DNA of 51,944 bases from contig CAKZKQ010000065.1 of NCBI GenBank assembly GCA_937123825.1, forward strand, positions 1 through 51,944, given 5' to 3'. Below, piece after piece: positions 50,808 to 51,944 of this stretch (position 1 is the stretch's first letter; each line of letters begins with the position of its first letter). The DNA is from an uncultured Pseudomonadota bacterium. GTDB taxonomy: Bacteria; Myxococcota_A; Bradymonadia; Bradymonadales; GCA-2716585. The notes beneath the pieces are model-generated. The model searched no databases and was not told where the DNA came from. It saw only the letters and a program-made list of their open reading frames with translations. The translations under genes were made by a program, and so were the position numbers.

Positions 50808-51788
50808 ATGAGCGACTCCATTGGGACCGACCAAAAGGACTCTATGAGCAACGCCAACACAACCCAGACAGTTGCCGGTGGCCCCGCCGGTCAGGGACAA
50901 TCCGTGCGCGTGGTTGAGGTTGGACCACGCGATGGGCTTCAAAACGAACGCGTCGCCGTCCCCACCCACGCCAAGGTCGAGATGATCGAGCGGCTGGTCG
51001 AGGCGGGCGTGCGCGACGTCGAGATCGGCAGCTTTGTGCACCCAAAGTGGGTCCCCCAGATGGCCGACACGGCCGAGGTCGCCCGACGGATCCGGCGCGA
51101 ACCCGGCGTGCGCTACTGGGCGCTGGTGCCCAACATGCGCGGCCTGGACTTTGCCCGCAGCGCCTCGCTCGAACACATCGCCGTCTTCATGTCCAGCTCT
51201 GAGACCCACAACCGCAAAAACCTCAACCGCACCATCTCGGAGTCACTGGCCACCGTCACCCAGGTCATCAAAGAAGCCACAGGCTCAGGCATGGAGGTGC
51301 GCGGATACATCTCCACCGTCTTTGGGTGCCCCTACGAAGGCGACGTCCCCTTTGATCGCGTTCTGGAAATCGGCTCAGGCCTGCTCGAAGCCGGCGCCAC
51401 CCAGATCTCCCTGGGCGACACCACCGGCATGGGCACCCCGCTCCAGGTCCGAGAGGGCTGCGGACGCGCCGTCGAAACCTTTGGCCCCGACCACGTCGCC
51501 CTACACCTGCACGACACCCGAGGCCTGGGCCTGGTCAACGCCCTCCAAGGCCTCGAAGCGGGCATGCGGATCTTTGACTCCTCCATGGGCGGCATGGGCG
51601 GCTGCCCCTACGCCCCCGGCGCCGCAGGCAACCTCGGCACCGAAGACCTCCTCTACATGCTCAACTCCCTGGGCTACCACACCGGCATCGACCTCGACCG
51701 GGTCGTCGCCATCAGCCGCGACCTCGAACTCGAACACGGCGCCACCCTCTCCAGCAAATACTTCCGCTACGCCGGCGCTCGCCTCTAA
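50808..51788 (+). CDS. mvaB: Hydroxymethylglutaryl-CoA lyase
   Basis: A protein of up to 326 residues that cleaves HMG-CoA to acetyl-CoA and acetoacetate, the last step of leucine breakdown. The TIM-barrel motifs are complete: VEVGPRDGLQNE (catalytic Arg-Asp), VEIGSFVHPKWVPQM, STVFGCPYEG, the metal-binding LHLHDTRGLGL, and the signature GMGGCPYAPGAAGNLGTEDL with the catalytic Cys. The start is either 50808 (weak AGG seven bases upstream) or 50844 (AAGGA four bases upstream); conserved sequence begins only after both. No leucine-degradation partners lie in the window, but the right edge is near. It is cytosolic. Confidence 0.95.
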   Translation: MSDSIGTDQKDSMSNANTTQTVAGGPAGQGQSVRVVEVGPRDGLQNERVAVPTHAKVEMIERLVEAGVRDVEIGSFVHPKWVPQMADTAEVARRIRREPGVRYWALVPNMRGLDFARSASLEHIAVFMSSSETHNRKNLNRTISESLATVTQVIKEATGSGMEVRGYISTVFGCPYEGDVPFDRVLEIGSGLLEAGATQISLGDTTGMGTPLQVREGCGRAVETFGPDHVALHLHDTRGLGLVNALQGLEAGMRIFDSSMGGMGGCPYAPGAAGNLGTEDLLYMLNSLGYHTGIDLDRVVAISRDLELEHGATLSSKYFRYAGARL

Positions 51789-51872
51789 GGGCGAAGGTAG
51801 GCGGCAAAGCTCGCCAGCCTGAGCGGCCCTGGAACTCAAAAACCACCCCCGTCTCCACCACCCCAAACGAAC

Positions 51873-51891
51873 CACTTTCGACGGGATGCCC
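51873..51891 (+). repeat. Second copy of the window-end motif
   Basis: CACTTTCGACGGGATGCCC matches positions 16-34 at 18 of 19 bases, in the same orientation. It lies in the gene-free last 156 bases, which show nothing else. Confidence 0.4.
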
Positions 51892-51944
51892 CACAAACGC
51901 CAGGCAATAAGCCATCCCTCGGCCATTCTGGCGGTTCATCAACG

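Overview
The window is GC-rich bacterial chromosomal DNA from a Gram-negative organism, most likely a Myxococcota member and possibly of the Bradymonadia type. Three secreted proteins end in a MYXO-CTERM-like tail: a Cys-containing stretch, a hydrophobic helix and an Arg/Lys cluster. There are many lipoprotein signal peptides, a bacterial Ser/Thr kinase, a formylglycine-enzyme-like protein, a DUF2330 protein and a Gld-type ABC cluster. I see no transposase, phage gene, rRNA, tRNA or CRISPR array. It looks like a stable chromosome segment rich in cell-envelope genes.

Layout, left to right. 0.2-3.5 kb: two leftward lipoproteins, the first carrying an aerolysin/ETX-MTX2-like Ser/Thr/Asn-rich module. 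3.7-7.7 kb: ketopantoate reductase, an alpha/beta hydrolase and two envelope proteins, ending in a triple-hairpin terminator. 7.9-13.3 kb: a membrane Ser/Thr kinase, a two-gene membrane operon, a small lipoprotein and a DUF4105 protein that overlaps asnS tail to tail. 13.2-20 kb: asnS, a TauE/SafE exporter, a nitroreductase, a large degenerate-NTPase/TPR protein and an unknown soluble protein. 20-27.4 kb: an alpha/beta hydrolase, a GT-C glycosyltransferase fused to a methyltransferase, a DUF2330 MYXO-CTERM protein, an HSDL2-like dehydrogenase and an XdhC-like protein. 27.4-29.7 kb: a leftward translationally coupled operon of two paralogous outer-membrane-type proteins and a phospholipase-C-like MYXO-CTERM protein. 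30.1-32.3 kb: a two-subunit sodium:solute symporter. 32.4-37 kb: two paralogous lipoproteins built from a roughly 28-residue Asp/Cys/Tyr repeat, and two further envelope proteins. 37.2-44.7 kb: an FGE-fold protein, a peroxiredoxin, a large multidomain lipoprotein with a hydrolase core, a Cys-rich MYXO-CTERM protein behind a sigma-54-like promoter, and a small lipoprotein. 44.7-49.8 kb: a leftward operon of ABC ATPase, permease, GldG-like protein and DUF4340 protein. 49.8-50.8 kb: a 1-kb gene-free stretch with a cluster of DnaA boxes beside AT-rich DNA, a candidate replication origin. 50.8-51.8 kb: HMG-CoA lyase.

How the genes fit together. Central metabolism is represented only by single genes (panE-like, asnS, HMG-CoA lyase). 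Most of the rest is secreted, lipid-anchored or membrane protein, which fits an organism investing heavily in its surface. The most unusual items are the two calcium-loop/YD hybrid repeat lipoproteins, the lipid-anchored pore-former-like protein, the glycosyltransferase-methyltransferase fusion, the putative origin, and a family of intergenic palindromes ending in ATACCAA/TTGGTAT. Start codons were chosen by ribosome-binding site and signal-peptide fit, so several differ from the longest open frame.
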